Of a stretch of DNA of 64,000 nucleotides, positions 46,128 through 56,655 are shown piece after piece. A program made the translations under genes and the position numbers. The number at the start of each line of letters is the position of its first letter. The stretch's first letter is position 1. The stretch spans positions 128,001 through 192,000 of the forward strand of contig JAJEKV010000285.1 in assembly GCA_021234155.1 (NCBI GenBank), in the 5' to 3' direction. This stretch comes from Isoetes taiwanensis. Lineage: Eukaryota > Streptophyta > Lycopodiopsida > Isoetales > Isoetaceae. Below the pieces are notes generated by a model. The model had not been told where the DNA came from. It saw only the letters and a list, made by a program, of their open reading frames with translations, and searched no databases.

Positions 46128-49100
46128 TCAGCCTGGATCAAATATCTTCAGTTCTATGATCTGCATCATCTCTCTGTTGCATTCAAATTTATCTCGGGAA
46201 AGAGACTTGGTTAGAGTATCTGCCATCATTTCGTTGGTAGGACAATACTCCAGGGTAAGTATTTCATTCTCCACTTGCTCACGAATGAAATGAAATCTTG
46301 TGGCTATATGCCTTGTTCTTGCGTGATATTTTGGAGAATATGCCAGTGCTATTGCACTTTGATTATCACAGAATAACTTGGTAGGACCCTGTTGCTCATG
46401 ATGAATGCCTGCTAATAACTGTCGCAGCCAGATGGCCTCTTGGGCTGCTGAGCTTGCTGCTATATATTCTGATTCTGTACTTGAAAGAGCGGTTATGGGC
46501 TGCTTCTTACTCCTCCAAGAAATCACACTGTTTCCAAGAAGAAAGACAAATGCGGAAGTAGACTTTCTGGTGTCTTCATCCCCTGCCCAATCTGCATCAG
46601 TGTAGCCAATTAGCTTGAAGTCTGTATCAGGGATCTGTTCATAGTGAAGTGCAAACTCTCTGGTAGCTTGCAAATATCGCATGATTCTTTTGACTGCTGC
46701 CCAATGTTGTGGACCCGGATTCTCCATAAACTGACTTGCCATGCCAACTGCAAATGCTATCTCTGGTCTTGTGCTTACTGCCAAGTAAATTAGACATCCA
46801 ATTGCATGTCGATATGGCACTTGTTCCATTTGTGCTTTCTCTTCTGCAGTCTTGGGAGACATATCCTTGGTAAGTTTCAGATTTGTCTCCATTGGCGTAG
46901 AGACTGGCTTGCATTCATCCATATTAAACCGTTTAAGGATTTCATCAATGTATTTGGTTTGAATCAATTTCAGCCAACCTTGAGTCCTGTTACGCACAAT
47001 CTGAATTCCAAGACAGTAGCTAATCTCCCCCATGTCCACCATTTCGAACTCGGATGCAAGCTGCTGCTTTACTTGTGTAAGGAAAATCTGATTATCTGCC
47101 ACTAAAATACAGTCATCGACGTATAAGGCCACGAGTACAAAGAACTGTCCCATTCGCTTTACATAAACATTGCCATCAGCTTGTGTACTTGTGAAACCGA
47201 GACAAAGCAAATAAGTGTTGATCCGATCAAACCATGCTCTGGGAGACTGTTTCAGTCCATAAAGCGCCCTGTTGAGTTTGCAGACCATGTTTTCCTTTCC
47301 TGGCTGCTCATAACCCTCTGGCTGGGAGATGTAAACCTCTTCTTTTAGCTCCCCCTGAAGGAAAGCGGTGCTGACATCCATTTGATGTATCTCTAGATTC
47401 CATTGGACTGCTATGGCGAGAAGAGTTCGAATGGAGGACATACGAACTACTGGAGAGAAGGTGTCAGTGAAGTCAATCCCGGCAAGTTGAGAGAAACCTC
47501 TTGCAACAAATCTGGCTTTGAATCGCTCTATCTGACCAGCGGCATTCTTCTTAAGCTTGAACAACCATTTTGTACTGACCACTTGTCTGCCTGGGGGAAG
47601 AACAACTAGGTCCCATGTCTGATTTTTCAATAATGACTGATATTCCATATCCATGGCCTGCTGCCATTCTGCTGCATGTGTACTGCTAAGTGCCTCTTGA
47701 ACTGTTGAAGGTTCCACAATAAGACTTTCAGACGAAACCATGAAATTGGCACTAGTAACAAGCAAATTTTTGTGACCTTTCCAGGGAATGCTTGATGATG
47801 CAACTGCAGCAGCAGCCTTTGCACTGAGATAACTAGTACGACCTGAGCGAGTGGTGCCCCTGTTAGGACGATTTACACTCTGATATGGCATGCTGGCTGC
47901 AGATGGGCGTCTTGGTTCAGCCTTGTCTATCTCAACAAGTGGATAAACTTCTGGAAATTGTTCATCAGACAAGGAAGACTCCCCCATAAGGTCTGGTGAT
48001 GAGGATGAGCCGGATGGTGCAGCACTGTTTGCACTCTCATTAGTCACACACCATTCATCTAAGTCATCAAAATTAACACCCAAAGCTGTGTCACGGACTG
48101 CTGTAGTGCCCATAGCTTCCCCATACAAAAGATCTTCATTGAAAACAACATCTCGGCTAAGAATGAGCACTCTATTGTCTAATGCATATAATCTGTAAGC
48201 CTTGACCTCTGTAGAATAGCCAACCAACACACATTTGATACTCTTTGAATCCAACTTCTTACGCTTCTCATCTGCAATGTGGGCATATGCAATGCACCCA
48301 AAAATACGGAGGTCATCAATAGAGGGCACGTGACCTGTCCATGCTTCATGTGGCGTCATACTATTTAGAGATGAGGTATACAATCTATTCCTGAGATAAG
48401 CTGCCGTCATGACTGCCTCGCCCCAGAACATGTTCGGCATTCCAGCATGTTTAAGCATTGTACGGGCACATTCCATGAGGGTCCTGTTCATGCGCTCCGC
48501 CACTCCATTCTGTTGTGGGGTGTATGGAGTTGTGTACTGCTGAATAATGCCATGAGTCTGACAGTGTTCCGCAAACTGTTTTGAAGTGTATTCGCCACCA
48601 TTATCACTGCGCAAAATTTTAAGTTTCTTGCCAGTTTGAGTTTCCATTTGTATTTGAAATTCCCTGAACATAGCAAAGACCTCTGATTTCCGTGCTAGCA
48701 ATCTCACTGTGACATGCCTAGAATAATCGTCAATGAAAGTGACCATATATTTCTTGCTGCCTATGGTCAGAGTTTGCATTGGCCCACATAGGTCGGAGTG
48801 AACTATTTCCAATATATCTTGAGCTCGTCTGCTTTCTCCTACTGGAAAAGGAGTTCTAGAGTGCTTGCTCATGACACACGCTTCACAAAAGGCAAGTGTT
48901 TCATCATCAAAAGCATCCAAGCCTGTTACTAACTGTTCTGTCAGCAGTTTCTTCATGGCCTGGACATTGGGATGACCCAGGCGATTATGCCAAAGTTGCA
49001 GATCAGTCATGTTTGTTGGCACAATCAAAGCTTGTTGGGGCTGCTGAATTCTTGCATCAAGCTGATACAACCCATCCATTCGAGTACCACTGGCCACTTG

Positions 49101-50330
49101 GTTGTCATCTTCATCAGTGATGAGGCATTTATACTTATTGAATGTGATGTACAACCCTGCATCAGCAATCTGACCAACTGAGAGGAGGACTTGGCTTATT
49201 CCAGGTACATAAAAGACATTATGGATTTCACGCGTCTGGGTGCCGAGCTGAATTAACACGGTGCCTTTCCCACTAATCTTATGCGCTCTACTGTCCCCGA
49301 CATACACCTGTTGTTCTTCATCAGAGGGTTCGAAAGTGTGAAACATTTCCCTGACAGGTGTCATGTGCATGGATGCACCGGAGTCCAACCATATTGCTGT
49401 ATTCCTCATTTGGGATTGTGGCTGTGAGGTATGTACCATGAACAACTTGCCATCACTCTTAGATTCCTGCCTCCTCTGAAAATCACGGCCATTTGCACTA
49501 CCATTTGCACTGTTACGCTGATCAAGTGGCAATCGAACCCGGCAGTCCTTTGCAGCATGACCAAGTTTACCACAACGAAAACATGCTCCTCTCTTACTCT
49601 GATCCGATCTGAAAGAGTTACTGCGTGACCCTTCACTTGAGCCTCTGCTAGTGCTTGGTGGGGCTAATCTAAACCTGCTTGGTTTCTTTCCAAATCCATA
49701 CTTGGACTTTCGCATAAAGAATGCTGAATTCTTTGGGTCATCCTCTAGTTTCATCCTTCTTTCTTCCTCCATGAGGGCAGAAACTAAGGTGTCCATTGTC
49801 TGATTAGGGATATTGGTCAGAGTGGTGACCACATGCCGATATCTAGGTGCAATCCCTTTCAACAAAACTGCCATTTGGTCTTCTGCAGATTCCACTGACT
49901 TGACTCTTGCAAGTTGCACAACTAGACAGCGCAGTCTACTAAGAAATTCAGCCACGGTCTCATTAGGCTCCATCGTTAATGAAAAGAATTGTTGCTTCAG
50001 GGCCAATTCACTTGATTTTCCTGAACCCCCAAATGCCTTCACCAAAGCAACCCAATTCTGTTTAGCTGATTCCTTCAGATTTAATAAATTCACATACTCT
50101 TCCCCAAGAGCAAGGCCAATCGTGGTGATTGCCTTTCGATCTCTCTGTTCCCATTCCAGAATCTTTGTTGCCTCTGTAGGCTTTAACTCACTGCCGTCTA
50201 CCACCCCCCATGTGGATTCCCTCATCAAAATTAGTTGGAGCTTAAGAGACCAAGTGTGGAAATTATTTCCGGTGAATTTTTCAAGGAATTTTTCAAGCAT
50301 CTTTTCCAGATTATTTGAAGAACTGGCCAT
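46128..50330 (-). CDS. Copia-C gag-pol polyprotein, 1400 aa, intact
   Basis: Domains, with approximate residues: UBN2-type gag (10-200), CCHC knuckle CFRCGKLGHAAKDC (about 247), aspartic protease WLDSGASMH (about 313), GAG-pre-integrase LWHNRLGHP (about 444), integrase with a CEAC knuckle, HSDLCGP, FIDDYSRH, SDNGGEYTS and TPQQNGVAERMNRTLME (about 475-640). Reverse transcriptase follows from NQTWDLV (about 900) through MDVSTAFLQGELKEEVY to the YVDD active site (about 1069). RNase H has YTDADWAGDEDTRKSTSAF (about 1242), SSTESEYIA and CDNQSAIALA, ending near 1380. Catalytic residues appear complete and there is no frameshift or stop. The start ATG at 50330 gives MASSSNNLEK, typical for the family. 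It encodes all enzymes for reverse transcription and integration in virus-like particles. Plus-strand frames here are shadows. Confidence 0.96.
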   Translation of the reverse strand: MASSSNNLEKMLEKFLEKFTGNNFHTWSLKLQLILMRESTWGVVDGSELKPTEATKILEWEQRDRKAITTIGLALGEEYVNLLNLKESAKQNWVALVKAFGGSGKSSELALKQQFFSLTMEPNETVAEFLSRLRCLVVQLARVKSVESAEDQMAVLLKGIAPRYRHVVTTLTNIPNQTMDTLVSALMEEERRMKLEDDPKNSAFFMRKSKYGFGKKPSRFRLAPPSTSRGSSEGSRSNSFRSDQSKRGACFRCGKLGHAAKDCRVRLPLDQRNSANGSANGRDFQRRQESKSDGKLFMVHTSQPQSQMRNTAIWLDSGASMHMTPVREMFHTFEPSDEEQQVYVGDSRAHKISGKGTVLIQLGTQTREIHNVFYVPGISQVLLSVGQIADAGLYITFNKYKCLITDEDDNQVASGTRMDGLYQLDARIQQPQQALIVPTNMTDLQLWHNRLGHPNVQAMKKLLTEQLVTGLDAFDDETLAFCEACVMSKHSRTPFPVGESRRAQDILEIVHSDLCGPMQTLTIGSKKYMVTFIDDYSRHVTVRLLARKSEVFAMFREFQIQMETQTGKKLKILRSDNGGEYTSKQFAEHCQTHGIIQQYTTPYTPQQNGVAERMNRTLMECARTMLKHAGMPNMFWGEAVMTAAYLRNRLYTSSLNSMTPHEAWTGHVPSIDDLRIFGCIAYAHIADEKRKKLDSKSIKCVLVGYSTEVKAYRLYALDNRVLILSRDVVFNEDLLYGEAMGTTAVRDTALGVNFDDLDEWCVTNESANSAAPSGSSSSPDLMGESSLSDEQFPEVYPLVEIDKAEPRRPSAASMPYQSVNRPNRGTTRSGRTSYLSAKAAAAVASSSIPWKGHKNLLVTSANFMVSSESLIVEPSTVQEALSSTHAAEWQQAMDMEYQSLLKNQTWDLVVLPPGRQVVSTKWLFKLKKNAAGQIERFKARFVARGFSQLAGIDFTDTFSPVVRMSSIRTLLAIAVQWNLEIHQMDVSTAFLQGELKEEVYISQPEGYEQPGKENMVCKLNRALYGLKQSPRAWFDRINTYLLCLGFTSTQADGNVYVKRMGQFFVLVALYVDDCILVADNQIFLTQVKQQLASEFEMVDMGEISYCLGIQIVRNRTQGWLKLIQTKYIDEILKRFNMDECKPVSTPMETNLKLTKDMSPKTAEEKAQMEQVPYRHAIGCLIYLAVSTRPEIAFAVGMASQFMENPGPQHWAAVKRIMRYLQATREFALHYEQIPDTDFKLIGYTDADWAGDEDTRKSTSAFVFLLGNSVISWRSKKQPITALSSTESEYIAASSAAQEAIWLRQLLAGIHHEQQGPTKLFCDNQSAIALAYSPKYHARTRHIATRFHFIREQVENEILTLEYCPTNEMMADTLTKSLSRDKFECNREMMQIIELKIFDPG

Positions 50331-50612
50331 TTTTCTTCAATTTCGAAATTCAAATTATGAAATTTCTAACCTTATGATCGCTTGAAAGCCCTACTTGGAG
50401 AATCGTGGATTGAAGAAAAGTCTCCGGAACACACTCTTCCTTGTAGAGCTTGCTTGAAACCTTTGATTTCTGATCCTCCTTTGTTCCCACAAATTTCTGA
50501 TCCTGCGTTGATGGAATCTCTGTTTACGGAGCCTCTGATTCACCCTTTCAATTGCTTGTTGAACTCTGATCTGAAGTTTTGATTCTCTCTTGCGTTTAGA
50601 AGCCATCGGCCA

Positions 50613-50624
50613 GCTCTGATACCA
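50613..50624 (-). other. primer-binding site of Copia-C
   Basis: TGGTATCAGAGC on the minus strand, abutting the LTR. Confidence 0.92.
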
Positions 50625-50802
50625 TCTAAATATAATAAGAACACAGAGAGATGCGGAGAATAGGTAGATGGAATTGATAAACTGAAGAACGGTTACAAAA
50701 GATAAACATATGCATCCAATAGATGCGACGCTCTAGACTAGGACACGACTATTGATGACATGTCATACATCCAGCTAGGCTGTATGCTGACTCATATCAA
50801 CA
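50625..50802 (-). repeat. 5' LTR of Copia-C
   Basis: 178 bp. Its inner end meets TGGTATCAGAGC with no spacer. Confidence 0.95.
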
Positions 50803-50807
50803 AAACC

Positions 50808-53133
50808 TGCCATGTAACTTGATCTTAAGATTCCAATTACAAAACTAACTCCAAAATGGATCTCTGCTCTTTGTTGGCCTCTATTGTCCATATAAAGCCT
50901 TATAATAAGGATCTTGGGAAGTTAGCCAATGGATTCATGCACAATATGCAGCCACAATGGAAGATTAGTTTTTTCTTTGATTAGTTTTTTCTTTAAGATC
51001 TGAATGTCTCAGAATTTATGGTTGGGAGAAAGATGGCATGAAAGAGCTGAGGGAAGACTGGTCAAGCCTACTAAATAATTTTCGTTCACTATAACTCTTA
51101 GACAAGCCAAAAAACTTTTAGCCACAACCCAATTCCTTCTCCTTGGATGCTGCATGATCTAATGATTAGTGTAAAGAAGACGGCAGGACAAATGATTGTA
51201 AGTTATGTCAGGGATCAGGGGTCTTGTCAACTATTTAGCATCACGTGCTTTGGCATTTGATTTAATTGAACATCCTGCTTATAAGGAGTAGCACCTGCTT
51301 TGCATATAAAGTCTATCCATCAGTTCTTTAATCTATCCATGTTTATCCCATCCTTTATGGTTTTTTTTGTAGTCTTTAGATCACATGGAATCTTCCATGT
51401 TAGTGGCAAAAATGCCATTTTCAATAAATACACCCTATAAAATCAATGGTATTACATAAACATAACTTTTTATTGAATAACAGAAGATATACAGATTGCA
51501 TTCTACCTCAAATGGCCTCATTCTCTATCAGCTACTATGGAAGTCTTGAGAACCTCTACATGATGCAACAGGTCTCTGCTCAGATTGAGGCAACCAACAT
51601 ATGAGCTTTGGACCCCGATTCTTACTACCTTCTTCACAACCACGTGCCAGAACAAGATCGTCTGGAATCGGATTATGGTTACTGCAACAAAAAAGAAAAA
51701 GAAAAGGAAACGCCTCTGCTAGAACTAGGCATGGCACTGTCATCTTTCTTACATCAACCAAAATCTTATCCCTCAATGTTGCTTTTCATGAGCCTTAACC
51801 ACCATAAAAAGGATTGCCCAAAGTCTATTACATTGGATTAATTATGGCATGCTTGCACTGCCAATTTTTTACATCCTGCAAAAATAAGGCAAACCAGCCT
51901 TAAATACTTCTTGATTTGATGCAAATGCCACTTGCATCACCTGTTAACATCATGTCATCCACGTTCAGAACTATTTTAAGCCATAGAAAAATCTAAGAGA
52001 TTAATAGATAGTGTCCTTCATAATCCCCCTTAGTCTTGTATTTGTGAAAGAAGAAATAAAATGCACCTGCAGCCTTCCTTCCTACTATATCTGTACTGTA
52101 ACTAGGATCTTGGAAATCTCATTGGCCTTCTTTGCATGTTGTAAACCCTGCTTTAGCTTTATCTCATCATCAGTCAACTTTGTATCCTTTAGAAACATCT
52201 TGAATTTAGGTTCTAAGCACATTGTCAAGAAGAGGTTAGCATAAGGTCAATATATCTTTCTTTCTTTCAGCTTGGCCATAGTTCTCTTCAAGGACTAAGA
52301 GCCGGAATGAAATTCGACCTTAGCTATCTAGATCAAGACATGGCAAAATCTGGAATGCCCATGAACCAATGCAATAATCTATGAACCACCCTCATAATAT
52401 AAAAATTGAACTCAAACATTGGGCTAAAAAAACGGAACCAAGGGGGCAATCGTTGAAAGGCATTATTTGCAAATAATGACCTATCCATTCTATTTAGAAA
52501 TACCTTTTGAGCTATTTAATTCAATTCAATTCTAACCGCTAGCAGTGCATAAAATAAATAAGATGCCTAATTTTATTTTGTCATTTGGAACTGCAAACGC
52601 TCTTTCAATACTTCAATAGGAACAACAATAGCTGATGGCCTTTCCATCTACCTAGTACTAAAATCCAGTTCAAAACAAACCAACCTTATGCAAATTGTCC
52701 TATGCCTGCGCGCTCTTTCCTATTAAAGTTAAGAAGTCTAGAATATAAAAGCCATTATTTTTAGCGTAATAGCTTAACTTAATTACCATCTTATCTAAAA
52801 ACCAAAGCTATCCATGAGTCCTAAATTGTTAACATGCACTCATCTTATACGAGATCTTGATTTATGAAAATATAGGGCTCAAAGGAGATCTTGATTTATG
52901 AAAATATAGGGCTCAAAAATTAGCTTTTTAGCTGCTATAGAGAAATGTAGCCTTCGGAAACATCGCCTAATGCAGCCCTAATATATCGTGCCATTCAACT
53001 CCTGCCTTAACAGTCCTGCTTCACACTCCAAGAATAGAGGTTAAACAAATATTATTTGTTTTATTATTGTAGATTGATGTTTACTTCTCATTCTAATATT
53101 TAAATATGTACTGGAAGTACCATATCTAGTTAC
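50808..53133. other. intergenic, no gene recognised
   Basis: No supported coding sequence. A 33-bp direct repeat (GAGATCTTGATTTATG..GGGCTCAAA) occurs twice at about 52852-52917. Confidence 0.5.
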
Positions 53134-55242
53134 TTAGTAAAAGGCTTTTCTTGATTTGTACTGGGCAGCACACCCATCTGACCATACCTGATGCTGCTTG
53201 ATGTGTTGACCACCATTTTCTTTCAACCAGTCCAGTTGCAGCTTGGATGCATGTCTAACAAAAAGATTATCATGGCACGTGTCATCCGAAACGAAAAAGT
53301 GTACAATTTTCTTCAATTTTCCCTGTCTTGAACATTGTTATGTGAACCATAATGGAGATCTGCTTGGGACTCCAGTGCTCGGACTGGACCTCCTTGAATG
53401 GCTTTAGTGTATAATTTTCAGCAAAATCACACATAGAAGCAAGTGTCGTCCCAGAGTGACTTCATACACTGCTTGAATTGCCTGCTTTGCCATTGTGCAT
53501 TGAATTGCTTCAAGTGATTAAACAAGTCTGTCATCATAATATTTGTTGGACCAGTTTTGTTTAATAATTTCAGTCTTCTAGAAGTACTCTTCTTCGAAGG
53601 TTCATCAACATAACAATATGCCTGCCAATCCCTGTCAGAGCCAATACTTGCAGTAGTCTCTTTGGATCTTCTTGGTGCCATAGTCCTTGCATTTCCCCTA
53701 GATGCATTCCAAATTGTGCCATTCCTGAAACTCATCTTTGTCCCACACAATAGACCTCCACATAGAACTTACATCTAGGAAAGTTGCCAGCTTTGCTTGG
53801 CACTTGCCTCCATTCTCATCAGAGGCACACACCTCACAGTTGCAAACTCTCAGTTTTCGAATGCAGTCGGGTTTTAGGTACTCAAATTGCCTTAGACTAA
53901 TCTCAATATCTGGATGCTACTCTTTGAATTCCTTAAACAATTCACCCTGCAGAAGGTAAAAATAAACATTAATAGATAGGATCATCTAAGAATACCACTT
54001 GGCCACTACATTACATTACACTCATTTACATTTACATTCACCACAAGCAAAACTGTGGTAAAAGTTAGGCCAATGTAAAAGTCGATTTTATTCTCTAGTT
54101 GGTAGTTACATTTATATTCACATCAAATAATATGTTACATTTACATATGAACAATGTAATCTTACTTGGTAATTACATTTATCTTAAATCCAATAGAACT
54201 TTACATTTATATATCGATAAGTTGGTGTGTCGACGTGGACTTACATTACAACCACTGTTATACATTTACATGTACAAGAGATGCCAATATAAAATGTGAT
54301 GTAAAACAAATTAATTTACACAATCAGCTACCAACCTGTTTACATCTTCAGCAAGGAATTTTCTTTGAAATACATCTGCATAGAAATGTATAAGTAATCT
54401 TCTGTGAAAAAAGCTAACCAATCTACGTTGTTACCAGTAGACAAAAAAAACATTATCATAACTTACTCTACATTTTCATTCCAATGCCAAAACAAATGTT
54501 CTTTTTGAAACGTAGATTATTTAGCATTCTTTAACACAACTTTCAAAATATTCTGGCAATAGAAATATTCACAGTTAAGAAAGAAAACCTGTGTAATGTC
54601 GATGTAACTGATTGGCATGATCCTCTTCTTCCTTAAATCCCTCATTTTCGGTGAAACCTTTGTGTTATTAAGCCAAAAATGGTGCACAAGTTCTTTGGTT
54701 GATTCACTAATTTTGTTCTTTCTTTTTTGTCTGCTCCTCAGTGTCTCGGTTGCTAACATTATTTTCCTTCTGTGAACTGCCTTTGTTATGTTTCTATTGT
54801 GTGTCTTGATTGACTTGGAGGCAACTAATTTCTACTTCAATTTGCCCTCTTCCCCGACAATCATTGATAGTACATAATGTTTGGCTGCCAATTTATCATT
54901 GTCATTTGCACATTTTACCTCCTGGAGAGAATCTTGAATATTGGCTAACATAGAATTTCTCACCATTTCCTTTGAAGGTTTGCCTATAACTGGCTCAAAG
55001 AAGAAATTCAGCCTCTTGAACTTCAATACATGAGAAGCACGCAAAATTCTTTGCTCTGATTTTAAAGAGATGGCCGATTTTGCTATGGTATTTATGTACC
55101 TATTAATCTTCACTCTGATATGCCTTGTAGTATTGTATAACTTTCGTTTTCTACTATTTGTATCATCCGAATCGCATCCTAAATTAGCTGACTCAGTAAT
55201 TTCTTCCATTGGATTCACTGGTACTTGCAAATGCTCGTTCAT
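53134..55242 (-). pseudogene. second gene C-type transposase, decayed and 3'-truncated
   Basis: From the 5' end: MNEHLQVPVNPMEEITES and a basic region (55242-54832); an HTH-linked block, KISESTKELVHHFWLNNTKVSPKMRDLRKK (54759 downwards), matching gene C's KIKNFWDENTRISP; a block near 53960-53740 with FKEF, DIEISLRQFEYLKPDCIRKLRV and Cys pairs; then 53750-53427 (FNAQWQSRQFKQCMKSLWDD, aligned with WQAKQFAQCLASFGED of gene C). The last piece (53316-53134) has HFFVSDDTCHDN and QVWSDGCAAQYKS. It stops there: the HGKG..DG block and the Cys-rich C-terminus are missing. It is clearly diverged from gene C, so it represents another subfamily. Conserved introns are likely but not all are placed. Confidence 0.7.
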
Positions 55243-56466
55243 CTATCCTCCCCTCTTTTCCCTGTTCGATATATTTTTTGGGTGGGAACAGAGTGGAAAG
55301 AACGGCCATAATTGGGGAATCTTTCTAATAATGGCCTAGTGATGAATCACTTACGCCAGTGTAATTTCCACAAAAATTTGAAAATGTACATTCTCACGCC
55401 CAAATCCCGTTAAAAAAAGTAATGAATTGTACATCAATTGACAATAGATTTAAGACACCCTTTCATGCTTCTACCCACCTCCACATTTTAAAAATGTGCA
55501 GACTCATTTATTCTGAAAACCATTAAATTTAGCTTATATGCAGTTACACTTTTTCTTGATAGAAGTAGCTGACACTAGCTTGGGACACTGCTCTCCATCT
55601 TAAATCACATATAGAACAATTCCATCATACATTTCTAAAGTTTGTGCCAATGTCTCATTGCCATATAGCTGCTGCAAATCCATTGCAGATACCTCTATTA
55701 TCTGGTCTATAGATAAATATCCATAACCTTCAAGGTTCGACGGAATACAATATTTAAATGCTTAAGCTTGTCTATTTAAATAAATATACCACACGTGATA
55801 TATTTAAATATCAATATATCACTGTGCAGGTAAATTTTTGATAAATATTTAGCTGGTTCTTCTAGATAAATAAGAGGTCTATAGCTAATGGACTTGGTTT
55901 TGGAAGAAGCTCACTATATCACTATACAAAGTAATTTGCTTTATCTTTCAATGTACTTTTGCCAAAGTGAGAATATTCCACTTGCAATGGAGCACTTCAG
56001 AAATACTACATAGGTTGTCAAGAATTCCCAAGGTTCTTGATTGGGTCCTCCATTCTGCCACTAGAAGCTCACAATGTCTTGATTTTCTTAGGAGTCTAGC
56101 ATTGTTCTATAGAAGGATCCCACTAGATAAGAAATGTTGCTCAGTTAGTGCCATTGTATCCTTGGCAAACAATTCTTTAGATAATTTGACACTGGACAGC
56201 AAATGCCATATCATAGTTCTCCAGCAAAATTGCTTAAAAATGATGCTGGCACACTAATAACATATTTTCAAGGTATTGTTAATGCAATGAAATGATAGAT
56301 CCGACTTTCCTACTTTTTCCTCTTTAGGTTTGGTAAGAGTTTGGATTGCAGGCAGCGGCACCATGAAGATCCACAAGAAAGCAAGATGTTAAATCAATGA
56401 TACATTAATGATGTAATGCTTGCATTGCTTTGGAAAAAATAATTCATCTACAATTGTTGAGAATAC
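55243..56466. other. intergenic, no gene recognised
   Basis: Short frames only. A GGGCGTGAGAATGTACA word (minus strand, near 55390-55406) faintly recalls the E1/E2 ends, but no partner was found. Confidence 0.5.
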
Positions 56467-56540
<74 letters not shown>

Positions 56541-56655
56541 TATTTTTACGTCATGCCACATTGGCAGCGTCCATGAGGACATATGACGGACCCCCAGAGA
56601 CTTGAACACAAGATCTCTTAGCTGCTAACCCAATGGACTAGCCAATAAACTGAAC
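56467..56655 (-). mobile_element. tRNA-derived SINE with (TATC)n tail
   Basis: On the minus strand the head reads TTGGCTAGTCCATTGGGTTA (box A type) and, about 35 bp on, TGTTCAAGTCTCTGG (box B type), near 56645-56629 and 56609-56595. A short body follows (GGTCCGTCATATG, CATGGACGCTGCC, CATGACGTAAAAATA), then a tail of about 18 TATC/GATA units (56467-56540). Box order, spacing and simple tail are those of a pol III-transcribed SINE, mobilised by a partner LINE. Confidence 0.8.

Larger units (their letters stand above)
45936..50802 (-). mobile_element. Copia-C: young, apparently intact Ty1/copia element
   Basis: 4867 bp with 178-bp LTRs at 45936-46113 and 50625-50802, and a perfect 5-bp TSD AAACC (45931-45935 and 50803-50807). 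The LTRs differ at one position by eye (CATCCAACTAG against CATCCAGCTAG). On the minus strand the LTR begins TGTTGATATGAG and ends TATTTAGA, so its last two bases are GA in both copies, not the usual CA. The PBS (50613-50624) and PPT (GATGGGGGAG, near 46114-46123) are intact. A single uninterrupted gag-pol frame fills the interior. Confidence 0.95.

Noticed and set aside
46405-50606. Plus-strand and shifted frames over Copia-C, including a 190-codon frame at 49813-50385
   Set aside because: They are antisense or shifted shadows of the 1400-codon gag-pol frame.
55390-55406. Possible terminal repeat (GGGCGTGAGAATGTACA) of a third E-type element around the 53134-55242 transposase
   Set aside because: Only a weak resemblance, with no matching partner or TSD found.
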